A stretch of DNA of 64,000 nucleotides from Janthinobacterium aquaticum (lineage in GTDB: Bacteria > Pseudomonadota > Gammaproteobacteria > Burkholderiales > Burkholderiaceae_D), in the NCBI RefSeq assembly GCF_009208565.1, contig NZ_WFLK01000006.1:1-64000 (forward strand), written 5' to 3'. The notes under the pieces were generated by a model. That model was not told the DNA's origin. It saw only the letters and a program-made list of their open reading frames with translations, and did not search any database. The position numbers and the translations under genes are program-made. Shown one piece after another: positions 55,988 through 64,000 of this stretch (the stretch's first letter is position 1; every line of letters begins with the position of its first letter).

Positions 55988-58900
55988 GTGATAAATCAAT
56001 TTCGGCATGGCCTGAGGGCAGCTCCACTGCTGCCGCTCGCAATGGCACTGGCGCTGGCAGCCTGCGGTGGCGGCGGCAGTGAACAGCCTGGCGCGCCCGC
56101 CCTGGCGACCGCGGCGCAGTTTGGCTCGCAAGTGTCGTCGGAAACCGTGTTGACGCCCATCGGCGCGACAGCCAGTTCGGCCGAACGCGGCGACCTGTCG
56201 GCAGCGGCCGCCATCGACCGCAACGACAGCACGCGCTGGGGCAGCGCTTTTACCGATGCTGAAAACCTGACGATCGACTTCGGCACATCGAAGACGATCA
56301 CGCGCGTGCGCATCGCCTGGGAAAACGCGCATGCCAGCGCCTACCTGCTGCAGGTATCCGACGACCTCAATAACTGGACCACCATCCGCAGCGTCGACAA
56401 CAGCAGCGGCGGCGTCGAGGACATCACGGGCCTGTCCGGCCAGGGCCGCTACCTGCGCATGCAGGGCGTCAAGCGCGCCGGCCAGTACGGCTATTCGATT
56501 TTTGAAATCCAGGCGTTTTCGGGCACGCCAGCGACCGTGCCGGACACCCCGCCGGTCACGCCGGCAGAACCTGCCCCTGGTGATCCGACCAAACCGGGCG
56601 TCTTGATCAAGCCGGTCGCCGCCACCTCCTCGCCGGTGGAAAACCCGGGCATGTCGGCCGCCATGGCCATCGACGGCAAGAGCGCCACCCGCTGGGCCAG
56701 CACTTTTGAAGACGGCTCCTGGATCCAGTTCGACTTCGGCGCACCAACCGCCATCGGCTACCTGCAGCTGCAATGGGAAAACGCCTACGGCAAGGAATAT
56801 GCGCTGCAGACCTCGAACGATGGCAGCAGCTGGACCCAGGTGCGCTATGTCAGCAACGGCAAGGGCGGCACCGAGGAATTTTTCAATCTTGGCGTCAACG
56901 CGCGCTATATCCGCCTGCAAGGCGTGGCACGCGCTACCCAGTATGGCTACTCGCTGCTCGAAGCGGTGTTCAAGTCGCCCGGCAGCGACAACAGCCTGCC
57001 GCAACAAGCCACCTCGGCACTCAAATTCCCGTTAGATGGCAGCGCCTTTGCACCGCTGCCCGCTGCCCGGGAACCGCTGGAAACGCTGCAGTTCTCGCTG
57101 GCCGACGGCACCCTGGTCACGCGCTTTGGCGCGCGCGGCCTGGCCCGTCATGGCCGCGAACGCGGCGAAGAATGGAACGAAATCGGCTACGGCCCGAACG
57201 AGACGGTCGATCCGGTCACCGGCCTGCCGGTCGACAAGGGTCCGGGCAACTACCTGACGTTCGTGCCGCAGTACTTCAAGAACCGCACCTGGGGTGTCGA
57301 GATTATCGACAACAGCCGCGTGGCGGGCGTCACCAAGCCCACCCTGATCGTCAACCAGTACACCACGGTCGACTTCCTGTCCGGCGGCGTGGCCTTCTTT
57401 CGCGGTTTCGACCGCCCTGGCGTGACCGGCTACGGCTGGATGTCGCCGGGCGAACTGGTCGACCGCAATGTACCGGTGTGCAAACCGCTGGCCTACCCGG
57501 CCGCCGGCAAGCTCAATACTGCCAACGGCATCAACGGCGCCTGCACCATGCTGATCAGGGAGTATCCGGGCCACGGCGGGCTCGATGCCAACGGCATGCC
57601 CAACGGCCAGGATGTCAAGGCGCGCGCGCTGGTGTCGGGCGACGTGGTCGAAGTATCGCCGTCGATGTTTTCCACCAAGGAGGCGATGGCGGCCCAGGGC
57701 GACGATGGCGGCATCCGCTACTATTCCTACGAATGGACTTATGTGGTGGGCGCCGGCCTGCGGCCATGGTATGGCGTGCAGCCGCGCCTCAATGCGGCGC
57801 CGCTGCCGGCCGAGACGCTGTCGGGCGGCCTGGGTTCGGTGTCCTACAACTACTCGGACAACGCGCTGTTCATCTTTCAGCAGCCGCACAACCATACCGG
57901 CATGCAGAACATGCAGCGCTTTGTCGAAGGCCGGCGCCTGGTGCACACCAACTTCCGCACCGGCGAACACAATGAAGGCGGCAACGACCGCTATGCGCCA
58001 GCCGTCGGCCTGCAGGGGCAGCGCTATACGCAGTCGGCCTGCATCGCCTGCCACGTCAACAATGGCCGCAGCCCGGCGCCCGCCTCGATCAATCAGCGGC
58101 TCGACATGATGGCCGTGCGCGTGGCCGCGCTCGATGCGGCCGGCATGCAGGTGCCGCACCCGCAATACGGCACGGCGATCCAGATGAATGCCGTCTCGGG
58201 CGCCGGTGTGCCGCAAAACTGGGGCAACAGCGTGGCCGTCGGTGGTTTCGAGACCAGCCAGGTGACACTGGCCGATGGCAGCGTGGTCGAACTGCGCAAG
58301 CCCAAACTTGCTTTCGAGGGCCCGGTGCCATCTATCGTCTCGCTGCGCGCCGCCCCGCCGATGATCGGCACCGGCCTGCTTGAAGCGGTGCCGGAAGCCG
58401 ACATCCTGGCGCGCGTGCGCAGCACGGCCGACGCCGACGGCGTCAAGGGCCAGGCCAACTTCGTGTACGACCCGGAAAGCGGCGCCGTGCGCCTGGGCCG
58501 CTTCGGCTGGAAGGCGGCCAAAGCCACCTTGCGCCAGCAGGCAGCCGAGGCGCTGCTGCTCGACATGGCCGTGACTTCGCCGGTGTATCCGAACCGCGCC
58601 TGCACGGCAGGCCCCGTCGCCTGCGCTGCCGGCGGCAAACAGGCCGGCATTTCCGAGGCGGACCTGCAGTCGATCTCGCACTACCTGGCGCTGGTCGCCG
58701 TGCCGGCCCAGCGCAGCATCGCCAGCGGTTTCCCCAAGGGCGTGGCGCCTATCGATGAACTGAAGGTCGACCCGCAGCAGGTGACGGCCGGCGCAAAACT
58801 GTTCCAGGGCATGCGCTGCGCTGCCTGCCATACGGTGGAAATGAAAACCGGCAGCGGCCACCTGTTTGCCGAACTGCGCAACCAGACCATCCGCCCCTAC

Positions 58901-59185
58901 ACCGACCTGCTGCTGCACGACATGGGCCCGGGCCTGGCCGACAAGTTTGTCGAAGGCCAGGCGCAAGGCGCCATGTGGCGCACCGCCCCGCTGTGGGGCA
59001 TCGGCTACACGGAAAAAGTGCTGGGCAAGGAAGGCAAGGCCGGCTACCTGCATGACGGCCGCGCCCGCAGCCTGACCGAAGCGATCCTGTGGCACGGCGG
59101 CGAAGGCTCCCGCTCGCGCCAGCGTTTCGAGGCGCTGTCCAAAGCGGAGCGGGAATCGCTGCTGGCATTCCTCAAATCACTGTAA
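55988..59185 (+). CDS. Di-heme oxidoreductase (DUF1111) lipoprotein with two discoidin domains
   Basis: 1065 residues from GTG 55988, with GAGGAAG upstream. A lipoprotein signal ends at LALAAC, Cys 26. Two F5/8 type C (discoidin) domains follow (about 45-180 and 210-335; both contain the ALDxN-like AAAIDRNDSTRWGS or AMAIDGKSATRWAS), joined by a Pro-rich linker. The DUF1111 part (about 350-1065) has two CxxCH heme sites, CIACH near residue 685 and CAACH near 948, and GLLEAVPE, GRFGWKAAKATL. DUF1111 proteins are MauG-like di-heme enzymes. The discoidin domains suggest carbohydrate or surface binding, inferred. Confidence 0.87.
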   Translation: MINQFRHGLRAAPLLPLAMALALAACGGGGSEQPGAPALATAAQFGSQVSSETVLTPIGATASSAERGDLSAAAAIDRNDSTRWGSAFTDAENLTIDFGTSKTITRVRIAWENAHASAYLLQVSDDLNNWTTIRSVDNSSGGVEDITGLSGQGRYLRMQGVKRAGQYGYSIFEIQAFSGTPATVPDTPPVTPAEPAPGDPTKPGVLIKPVAATSSPVENPGMSAAMAIDGKSATRWASTFEDGSWIQFDFGAPTAIGYLQLQWENAYGKEYALQTSNDGSSWTQVRYVSNGKGGTEEFFNLGVNARYIRLQGVARATQYGYSLLEAVFKSPGSDNSLPQQATSALKFPLDGSAFAPLPAAREPLETLQFSLADGTLVTRFGARGLARHGRERGEEWNEIGYGPNETVDPVTGLPVDKGPGNYLTFVPQYFKNRTWGVEIIDNSRVAGVTKPTLIVNQYTTVDFLSGGVAFFRGFDRPGVTGYGWMSPGELVDRNVPVCKPLAYPAAGKLNTANGINGACTMLIREYPGHGGLDANGMPNGQDVKARALVSGDVVEVSPSMFSTKEAMAAQGDDGGIRYYSYEWTYVVGAGLRPWYGVQPRLNAAPLPAETLSGGLGSVSYNYSDNALFIFQQPHNHTGMQNMQRFVEGRRLVHTNFRTGEHNEGGNDRYAPAVGLQGQRYTQSACIACHVNNGRSPAPASINQRLDMMAVRVAALDAAGMQVPHPQYGTAIQMNAVSGAGVPQNWGNSVAVGGFETSQVTLADGSVVELRKPKLAFEGPVPSIVSLRAAPPMIGTGLLEAVPEADILARVRSTADADGVKGQANFVYDPESGAVRLGRFGWKAAKATLRQQAAEALLLDMAVTSPVYPNRACTAGPVACAAGGKQAGISEADLQSISHYLALVAVPAQRSIASGFPKGVAPIDELKVDPQQVTAGAKLFQGMRCAACHTVEMKTGSGHLFAELRNQTIRPYTDLLLHDMGPGLADKFVEGQAQGAMWRTAPLWGIGYTEKVLGKEGKAGYLHDGRARSLTEAILWHGGEGSRSRQRFEALSKAERESLLAFLKSL

Positions 59186-59190
59186 GCATC

Positions 59191-59275
59191 GCCGGCCCTT
59201 CGGGCCGTAATCCGACAATACCTTCGTGTGCCAACGATGTTGTCGGATTACGCCCTTTGGGCTAATCCGACCTAC
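59191..59275. repeat. Palindromic intergenic repeat, left arm truncated
   Basis: Begins at the loop of the first arm (GGCCCTTCGGGCC, then TAATCCGACAAT) and lacks the leading GTAGGTCGGATTA. The second arm is complete to CTAATCCGACCTAC. Confidence 0.85.
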
Positions 59276-59310
59276 TTGACTCAAATCGCTGTAAATATCC
59301 TGATGCCGCC

Positions 59311-59406
59311 GTAGGTCGGATTAGGCCCCGCAGGGGCCGTAATCCGACAATACCGCTGACGCTAACAATGTTGTCGGATTACGCCCTGCGGGCTAATCCG
59401 ACCTAC
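59311..59406. repeat. Palindromic intergenic repeat, full two-arm copy
   Basis: Both arms are complete, with loops CCCCGCAGGGG and CCCTGCGGG. It is preceded at 59280-59294 by a near-copy of the 3' end of the di-heme gene, so this copy and the one at 59191 belong to a tandem duplication. Confidence 0.88.
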
Positions 59407-59408
59407 CT

Positions 59409-59780
59409 TCATTCTTTTTTCTTCATCAACCCCGCCAACGCCGCAAACGGATTATGCGTCGCCGGCGCCACCTCGGCCGACAGCAAGCCGGCGCCGCGGT
59501 CCGCTTCCAGGTAGCGCGAGTGTTCGTTGTCGTGGCAGTACAGGCACAGCAGCTCCCAGTTGCTGCCATCGGGCGGATTGTTGTCGTGGTTATGGTCGCG
59601 GTGATGCACGGTCAGCTGCTGCACGTTGGCGCGCGTGAATTCACGCATGCAGCGTCCGCACACCCATGGATACATCTTCAGCGACCGTTCGCGATAGCCG
59701 CTCTCGCGCTGATCGGCGGCGCGCCGTGCCTCGGCCACGATTTTATCGAGCCTGGCGGCGTCAGGTTTCTTCGCTTGCAT
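59409..59780 (-). CDS. yajD: YajD-like HNH nuclease family protein
   Basis: 123 residues from ATG 59780, with GAAGG upstream. The HNH core is WVCGRCMREF, LTVHHRDHNHDNNP and NWELLCLYCHDNEH: two CxxC pairs for zinc and the HH...N...H catalytic set. This closely follows E. coli YajD, a 115-residue HNH protein of unknown target. Tail short and acidic. It stands alone. Confidence 0.88.
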   Translation of the reverse strand: MQAKKPDAARLDKIVAEARRAADQRESGYRERSLKMYPWVCGRCMREFTRANVQQLTVHHRDHNHDNNPPDGSNWELLCLYCHDNEHSRYLEADRGAGLLSAEVAPATHNPFAALAGLMKKKE

Positions 59781-59963
59781 ATGTGCCTTCAATATCGGTG
59801 GAATAAATAGCCATTTTAATGACAGTCACCGTCAAACTGGCTGTTTTTCATCGCACTATCGGCCCGCCATGCGCGCGGCATGGATTTTTTTGCCATCTTT
59901 CTCGCCGTGCGTGCTTGATTTAAAGCAAAATGGGTCCAGCGCCTGCCTCCTTTCGCGATCACG

Positions 59964-62900
59964 ATGACGAGACCTCTGCCACGCCTGTTCAGCCGCCTTT
60001 ACCGTCTCAGCCTGGTGCCGCTGTTTGCGCTGCTGTTGCTGGCGCTGCTATGGGGCGCGGTGCTGGCGCAGATACGCCAGGAGCGCGCCAGCAGCATGCG
60101 CGATGCGGTCGCCGGCAGCGAGTCGCTGGCACGCACGCTGGCTGACCACACCAGCACTATCCTGCGCCAGACCGACCACGCCACGCAGCTGTTCAAGCTC
60201 AAGTTCGAGGAGTCCGGCGGCGCCTTGCGCCTGAAAGAATTTACCCGGCCGCGCGGCCTGCTCGACAGCGTGCTGCCATCCAAGCTGGCCTTGCCCATTG
60301 CACTGGTGGACGCCAACGGCAGTATCATTGACACGAGCAATGCCTATCTGCCCGAGTATCCGGGCGGGCAGGCTTTTTTCAAGGCGCTGGCCGGCAATGC
60401 GCTCGATGTGGCGCTGGTCGATACGCCGGTGCTCGATGCAGCCAGCAAGCAGTGGACCATCCGCCTGGCGCGCCGCCTCAATGACAGCGGCGGCAATTTC
60501 GCCGGCGCCATCGTGGTGCTGGTCGACCCCACCTATTTTGTCGACGACTACGATCGCCTCGACCTTGACGAACACGGCGCGCTGATGCTGGTGGCGCGCG
60601 ACAGCGGCCTGACCGTAGGACGCATCGGCGAACAGCAGATCATCAGCGACCGCATCGACTTTCGCGCGCCCGGCCCGCCCGCGCGCGCGCCGGAAGAAAT
60701 CGAGATCGTGCCGGCCATCGACGCCACCGACCGCATCTACAGCTACCGCGAGCTGGCGCGCTATCCGCTGCTGGCGGTGGTAGGGGTGAGCCGCTCCAGC
60801 GCGCTGGAGCACTTCGAACACCGGCGCCGCCTGTACCTGGGCGCGCTGGTCGGCGTCAGCCTCCTGATCGTGGGTTTCGGCGCACTGCTGACGCGCCAGA
60901 GCGCACGCCTGCGCCGCAGTTCGCGCCAGGCCAGGGAAGCGCAGGCGCTGCTGCGCGCGGCGCACCAGGCCAGCCTCGATTCGATCATGCTGCTCAAGGC
61001 CTGGCGCCCAGCTCCCGGTGCATCGCCGCAGGACTTTATCCTGGCCGATATCAACGAAAGCGCCGCCGATATGCTGGGCAAACCACGCGCCGAACTGCTG
61101 GGCCAGCGCCTGCTGCAGGTACTGCCGCTGATGCGCGGCGAGCGTTTCTTCGAGCGCTTCGTGCAGGTGATGCAAAGCGGCCAGCCGCAGGAGGAAGAGT
61201 TCGAGCTCAAGCTGGCCTCGGGCGCCACGCGCTGGCTGCGCCACCAGGTGGTGCCGATTATCGACGGCGTGGCGCTGACCTCGCGTGATATCAGCGCGCG
61301 CAAGCGCGACGAGCTGGCCGTGCGCGACAAGGGCAGCTTTCTGCAGTCCCTGGTCGAACATCTGCCGGTGCTGGTGTACGTCAAAAGCGCGCGCCCGGAA
61401 AATTTCGGCCAGATGGTGGTATGGAACACGGCGGCCGAACTGGTCACCGGCTACCTGGCCGTCGACGTGCTGGGCAAGACCGACAGCGTGGCTTTTCCGC
61501 CCGACTTCGGCCTGCATGACATTGAAGACGACCGCGCGGTGCTGGCCGAACGCGGCGTGATCGACCATGTGGAAAAGCCGTTGCGCCTGGCCGACGGCAC
61601 CACGCGTTATCTGCACGTGGTGTCGGTGCCGGTGTTCGACGAACGCCAGCAGGTGGAATATATCCTGTGCATCGGCGAAGATATTTCGCAGCGCCGCCAG
61701 CAGGAACTGGCGCTGCGCCAACACCAGGCCGAACTGGCTGCCGTCACCGATTCCTCGCCGCTGGGACTGGTGCGCCTCGACCGCGAGCGCCGCTGCACCT
61801 ATGTCAACCGCACCTTCGAAGCCATCACCGGCCTGCCGCGCGCCGCTGCGCTGGGGGCCGGCTGGACTGGCGCGCTGCATCGCGACGATTATCCGCAGAT
61901 GCACGGGGCGCTGGACCGGCTCAAGCGAGAACAAAGCGCTTTCCAGGCCACGCTGCGCTGGGTGCACCGCGACGGCAAGCTGGTCTGGGTTTCGCTCAAG
62001 CTGGCGCCGATCCTGGTCGACGGCCGCGTCGACGGCTGGGTCGGCAGCCTGGACGACATTACCACCCTGCGCCTGTCGGAAGTGGCGCTGCTGGAAAGCG
62101 AAGCGCGCCTGCGCACCATTGCCGACACGCTGCCGGCCATGGTCGCCTATATCGACGCCGACCAGGTCTACCGCTTCCTCAACGTTGCCTACGAGCGCGA
62201 ACTGGGCATGCCGGCAGCACAGGTGCTGGGGCGCCGCATACCTGACACCGTCAGCGCAGAGCGCTACCGCATGCTGGTGCCGTATATATTGCGCGCGCTG
62301 GCCGGCGAGACGCTGAGCTTTGAGGAAGAGGACATCAAGGACGATATCGCGCGCTGCATGGAGGTCATTTACATTCCGCAGATCGGCGAAGACCAGCTGC
62401 AGGTGGTGGGCTTTCACGTGATGCGCCAGGATATTACGGTGCAAAAGCGCGAGAAGCAGCGCCTGCTGGCGCTGGCCCAGGTCGATACGCTGACCGGCCT
62501 CACCAACCGCGCCGGCTTCCTGCAAAAGCTCAGCGACTGCATGCAGGAAAGCCGCCGCCAGGGACATCTGATGGCCGCCATGTACATGGATATCGACCGC
62601 TTCAAGCCTGTCAACGACACCTACGGCCACGCCATGGGCGACGCGCTGCTGCGCGCCTTTGCCCAGCGCCTCACCCACACCATGCGCGCCACCGATATCA
62701 TCGCGCGCCTGGGCGGCGATGAATTTACGATCATCCTGAGCCATCTGCACCGGCCCGACGACGCCACCGTGCTGGCGGCGCAGATCGTCAGCACCATGCA
62801 GCAGCCGTTCGATCTCGATGGCACGGTGGTCAGTATTTCGGCCAGCATCGGCCTGGCCTTCTACTGCGGCGCCGACATCACGCCAGCGGCGCTGCTGCAG

Positions 62901-62975
62901 CAGGCCGACGTGCTGCTGTACCAGGCCAAGCAGGATGGGCGCAACGGCTACCGTGCAGGCGCGGTCGAACCCTGA
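59964..62975 (+). CDS. Cache-PAS-GGDEF membrane diguanylate cyclase
   Basis: 1003 residues. Transmembrane helix 1 (LVPLFALLLLALLWGAVL, about 14-32), a periplasmic Cache-like sensor domain (about 35-270, ALVDANGSIIDTSNAYLPEY), helix 2 (LGALVGVSLLIVGFGALL), then four PAS domains (from about 325, 450, 580 and 710) and a GGDEF domain. The active site is RLGGDEFTIIL near residue 917, preceded by an RATD inhibitory site, so c-di-GMP feedback is likely. No EAL domain follows. It senses an unknown external ligand. Confidence 0.9.
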   Translation: MTRPLPRLFSRLYRLSLVPLFALLLLALLWGAVLAQIRQERASSMRDAVAGSESLARTLADHTSTILRQTDHATQLFKLKFEESGGALRLKEFTRPRGLLDSVLPSKLALPIALVDANGSIIDTSNAYLPEYPGGQAFFKALAGNALDVALVDTPVLDAASKQWTIRLARRLNDSGGNFAGAIVVLVDPTYFVDDYDRLDLDEHGALMLVARDSGLTVGRIGEQQIISDRIDFRAPGPPARAPEEIEIVPAIDATDRIYSYRELARYPLLAVVGVSRSSALEHFEHRRRLYLGALVGVSLLIVGFGALLTRQSARLRRSSRQAREAQALLRAAHQASLDSIMLLKAWRPAPGASPQDFILADINESAADMLGKPRAELLGQRLLQVLPLMRGERFFERFVQVMQSGQPQEEEFELKLASGATRWLRHQVVPIIDGVALTSRDISARKRDELAVRDKGSFLQSLVEHLPVLVYVKSARPENFGQMVVWNTAAELVTGYLAVDVLGKTDSVAFPPDFGLHDIEDDRAVLAERGVIDHVEKPLRLADGTTRYLHVVSVPVFDERQQVEYILCIGEDISQRRQQELALRQHQAELAAVTDSSPLGLVRLDRERRCTYVNRTFEAITGLPRAAALGAGWTGALHRDDYPQMHGALDRLKREQSAFQATLRWVHRDGKLVWVSLKLAPILVDGRVDGWVGSLDDITTLRLSEVALLESEARLRTIADTLPAMVAYIDADQVYRFLNVAYERELGMPAAQVLGRRIPDTVSAERYRMLVPYILRALAGETLSFEEEDIKDDIARCMEVIYIPQIGEDQLQVVGFHVMRQDITVQKREKQRLLALAQVDTLTGLTNRAGFLQKLSDCMQESRRQGHLMAAMYMDIDRFKPVNDTYGHAMGDALLRAFAQRLTHTMRATDIIARLGGDEFTIILSHLHRPDDATVLAAQIVSTMQQPFDLDGTVVSISASIGLAFYCGADITPAALLQQADVLLYQAKQDGRNGYRAGAVEP

Positions 62976-63027
62976 GCGCCGATTTGCTATATTGACGCCT
63001 GTTCCCACCTTCGCCCGACCGATCTCC

Positions 63028-64000
63028 ATGCGTCTGCTGCACACTTCAGACTGGCACCTGGGCCAGACCCTGCACAATTACGAGCGCCACTACGAGCACC
63101 AGTGCTTTCTCGACTGGCTGCTGGAAACCCTGGTGGCCGAGCGCATCGATGTGCTGCTGGTGGCCGGCGACGTATTCGACAACGCCAACCCTTCGGCCGC
63201 CTCGCAAAAGCAGCTGTACGGTTTCCTGCAGCAGGCGCGCGCGCGCCTGCCGGCGCTGCAGATCATCGTTATCGCCGGCAACCACGATTCGGCCGGCCGC
63301 CTGGAAGCACCGGGGCCGCTGCTGGCTGCGCAAGGAACGCATGTGATCGGCCATGTGCTGCGCGACGAGGCCGGCCAGATCGACCTGGAGCGCCTGCTGC
63401 TGCCGCTGCATGACGACGCTGGCAATGTGGCGGCCTGGTGCCTGGCCGTGCCGTTTCTGCGCCCCGGCGACGTGCCGAAGCTGGCGCCCGACAGCCCCCA
63501 GGAGCCTTACCTGGGCGGCATCGCCCTGCTGTACCGCCAGCTGACCGACCTGGCGCTGGCGCGCCGCACACCTGGCCAGGCCATTATCGCGCTGGGCCAC
63601 TGCCATATGGTCGGCGGCGATATGTCCAATGACTCCGAGCGGCGCATCGTGATCGGCGGCGCCGAAATGCTGCCGGCCGGGATCTTTGACCCGGCCATCG
63701 CCTATGCGGCGCTGGGCCACCTGCACAAGGCGCAAGCCGTGGGCGGCCATGAACATATCCGCTACAGCGGCAGCCCGATCCCGCTGTCGTTTGCGGAAGT
63801 GCATTATCGCCACCAGGTGCTGTGCCTGGAACTGGACGGCGCGCAGCTGGGAAAGTTGCGCGTACTCGATATCCCGCGCGCCGTGCCGCTGCTGCGCGTG
63901 CCCGAAAAACCGGCGCCGGTGTTTGAGGTGTTGGCGCAGCTGGCCGCACTGGCCATGCCTGAAGCGCCGCCTGAAGCACAGCCCTACCTGGAAGTGCGGG
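63028..64000 (+). CDS. sbcD: Exonuclease SbcCD subunit D (3' end beyond the window)
   Basis: The first 324 codons are in the window. Calcineurin-type phosphoesterase motifs are complete: TSDWHLGQTL, LVAGDVFDNANPS, VIAGNHDSAGRLE, LGHCHMVGG and LGHLHKAQ. SbcD pairs with SbcC to open hairpins and trim DNA ends in double-strand break repair. ATG 63028 opens the standard MRLLHTSDWHLG. The gene runs off the right edge, and sbcC is expected next. Confidence 0.95.
   Translation, partial: MRLLHTSDWHLGQTLHNYERHYEHQCFLDWLLETLVAERIDVLLVAGDVFDNANPSAASQKQLYGFLQQARARLPALQIIVIAGNHDSAGRLEAPGPLLAAQGTHVIGHVLRDEAGQIDLERLLLPLHDDAGNVAAWCLAVPFLRPGDVPKLAPDSPQEPYLGGIALLYRQLTDLALARRTPGQAIIALGHCHMVGGDMSNDSERRIVIGGAEMLPAGIFDPAIAYAALGHLHKAQAVGGHEHIRYSGSPIPLSFAEVHYRHQVLCLELDGAQLGKLRVLDIPRAVPLLRVPEKPAPVFEVLAQLAALAMPEAPPEAQPYLEVR

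Overview
The window is a GC-rich bacterial chromosome segment with dense, operonic coding. Gene content and style point to a betaproteobacterium of the Oxalobacteraceae (Janthinobacterium/Duganella/Massilia-like): a phasin, a cytoplasmic RNase R with a basic tail, a pst-pho cluster divergent from ppk1-sixA, a SenA/EgtB-like enzyme, and many copies of a palindromic intergenic repeat built on GTAGGTCGGATTA...TAATCCGAC. The genus assignment is inference. No rRNA, prophage, CRISPR array, transposase or plasmid gene was seen.

Layout. 1-7617: the 3' end of a huge Ala-rich repeat protein (24-residue repeats and a type I secretion-like C-terminus), followed by its probable exporter (TolC-like, LapB-type ABC, HlyD-like). 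7799-14190: a membrane diguanylate cyclase, then yceH, cysE, rlmB and rnr. 14609-15453: four tRNA-Leu(CAG) genes, the last three in an exact 163-bp tandem array. 15545-21725: the divergent qorB/HxlR pair, a PAS-GAF histidine kinase, a small secreted protein, a phasin, and a SufR-like regulator overlapping an MFS exporter. 21869-25872: a LexA-type SOS box in front of a FAN1-like VRR-NUC nuclease and an Fe-S XPD/DinG-type helicase. 25829-28861: two LiaF/DUF5668-like membrane proteins with a LytS-LytR two-component pair. 29334-33508: an epimerase-like SDR, a UvrD-like helicase and a SenA/EgtB-like protein lacking two expected iron ligands.

33737-43358 is a Pho regulon block: pstS-pstC-pstA-pstB-phoU-phoB-phoR on the minus strand and ppk1-sixA on the plus strand, with a Pho box facing each way. 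43602-51571 holds a tiny membrane protein, a lone PotF-like binding protein, clpB with a textbook sigma-32 promoter, moaE coupled to a DUF349 protein, and an unknown 200-residue protein. 51875-64000 holds a Pat-type acyl-CoA synthetase/GNAT fusion, a DUF2804 protein, a di-heme DUF1111 lipoprotein with two discoidin domains, a YajD HNH protein, a Cache-PAS-GGDEF cyclase and the start of sbcD.

The best leads are the Ala-rich secreted repeat protein, the SOS-controlled FAN1-helicase operon, the SenA-like protein with an altered metal site, the tRNA-Leu array, and the repeat family whose arms supply stop codons to several neighbouring genes. All calls come from reading the sequence; no database search was possible.
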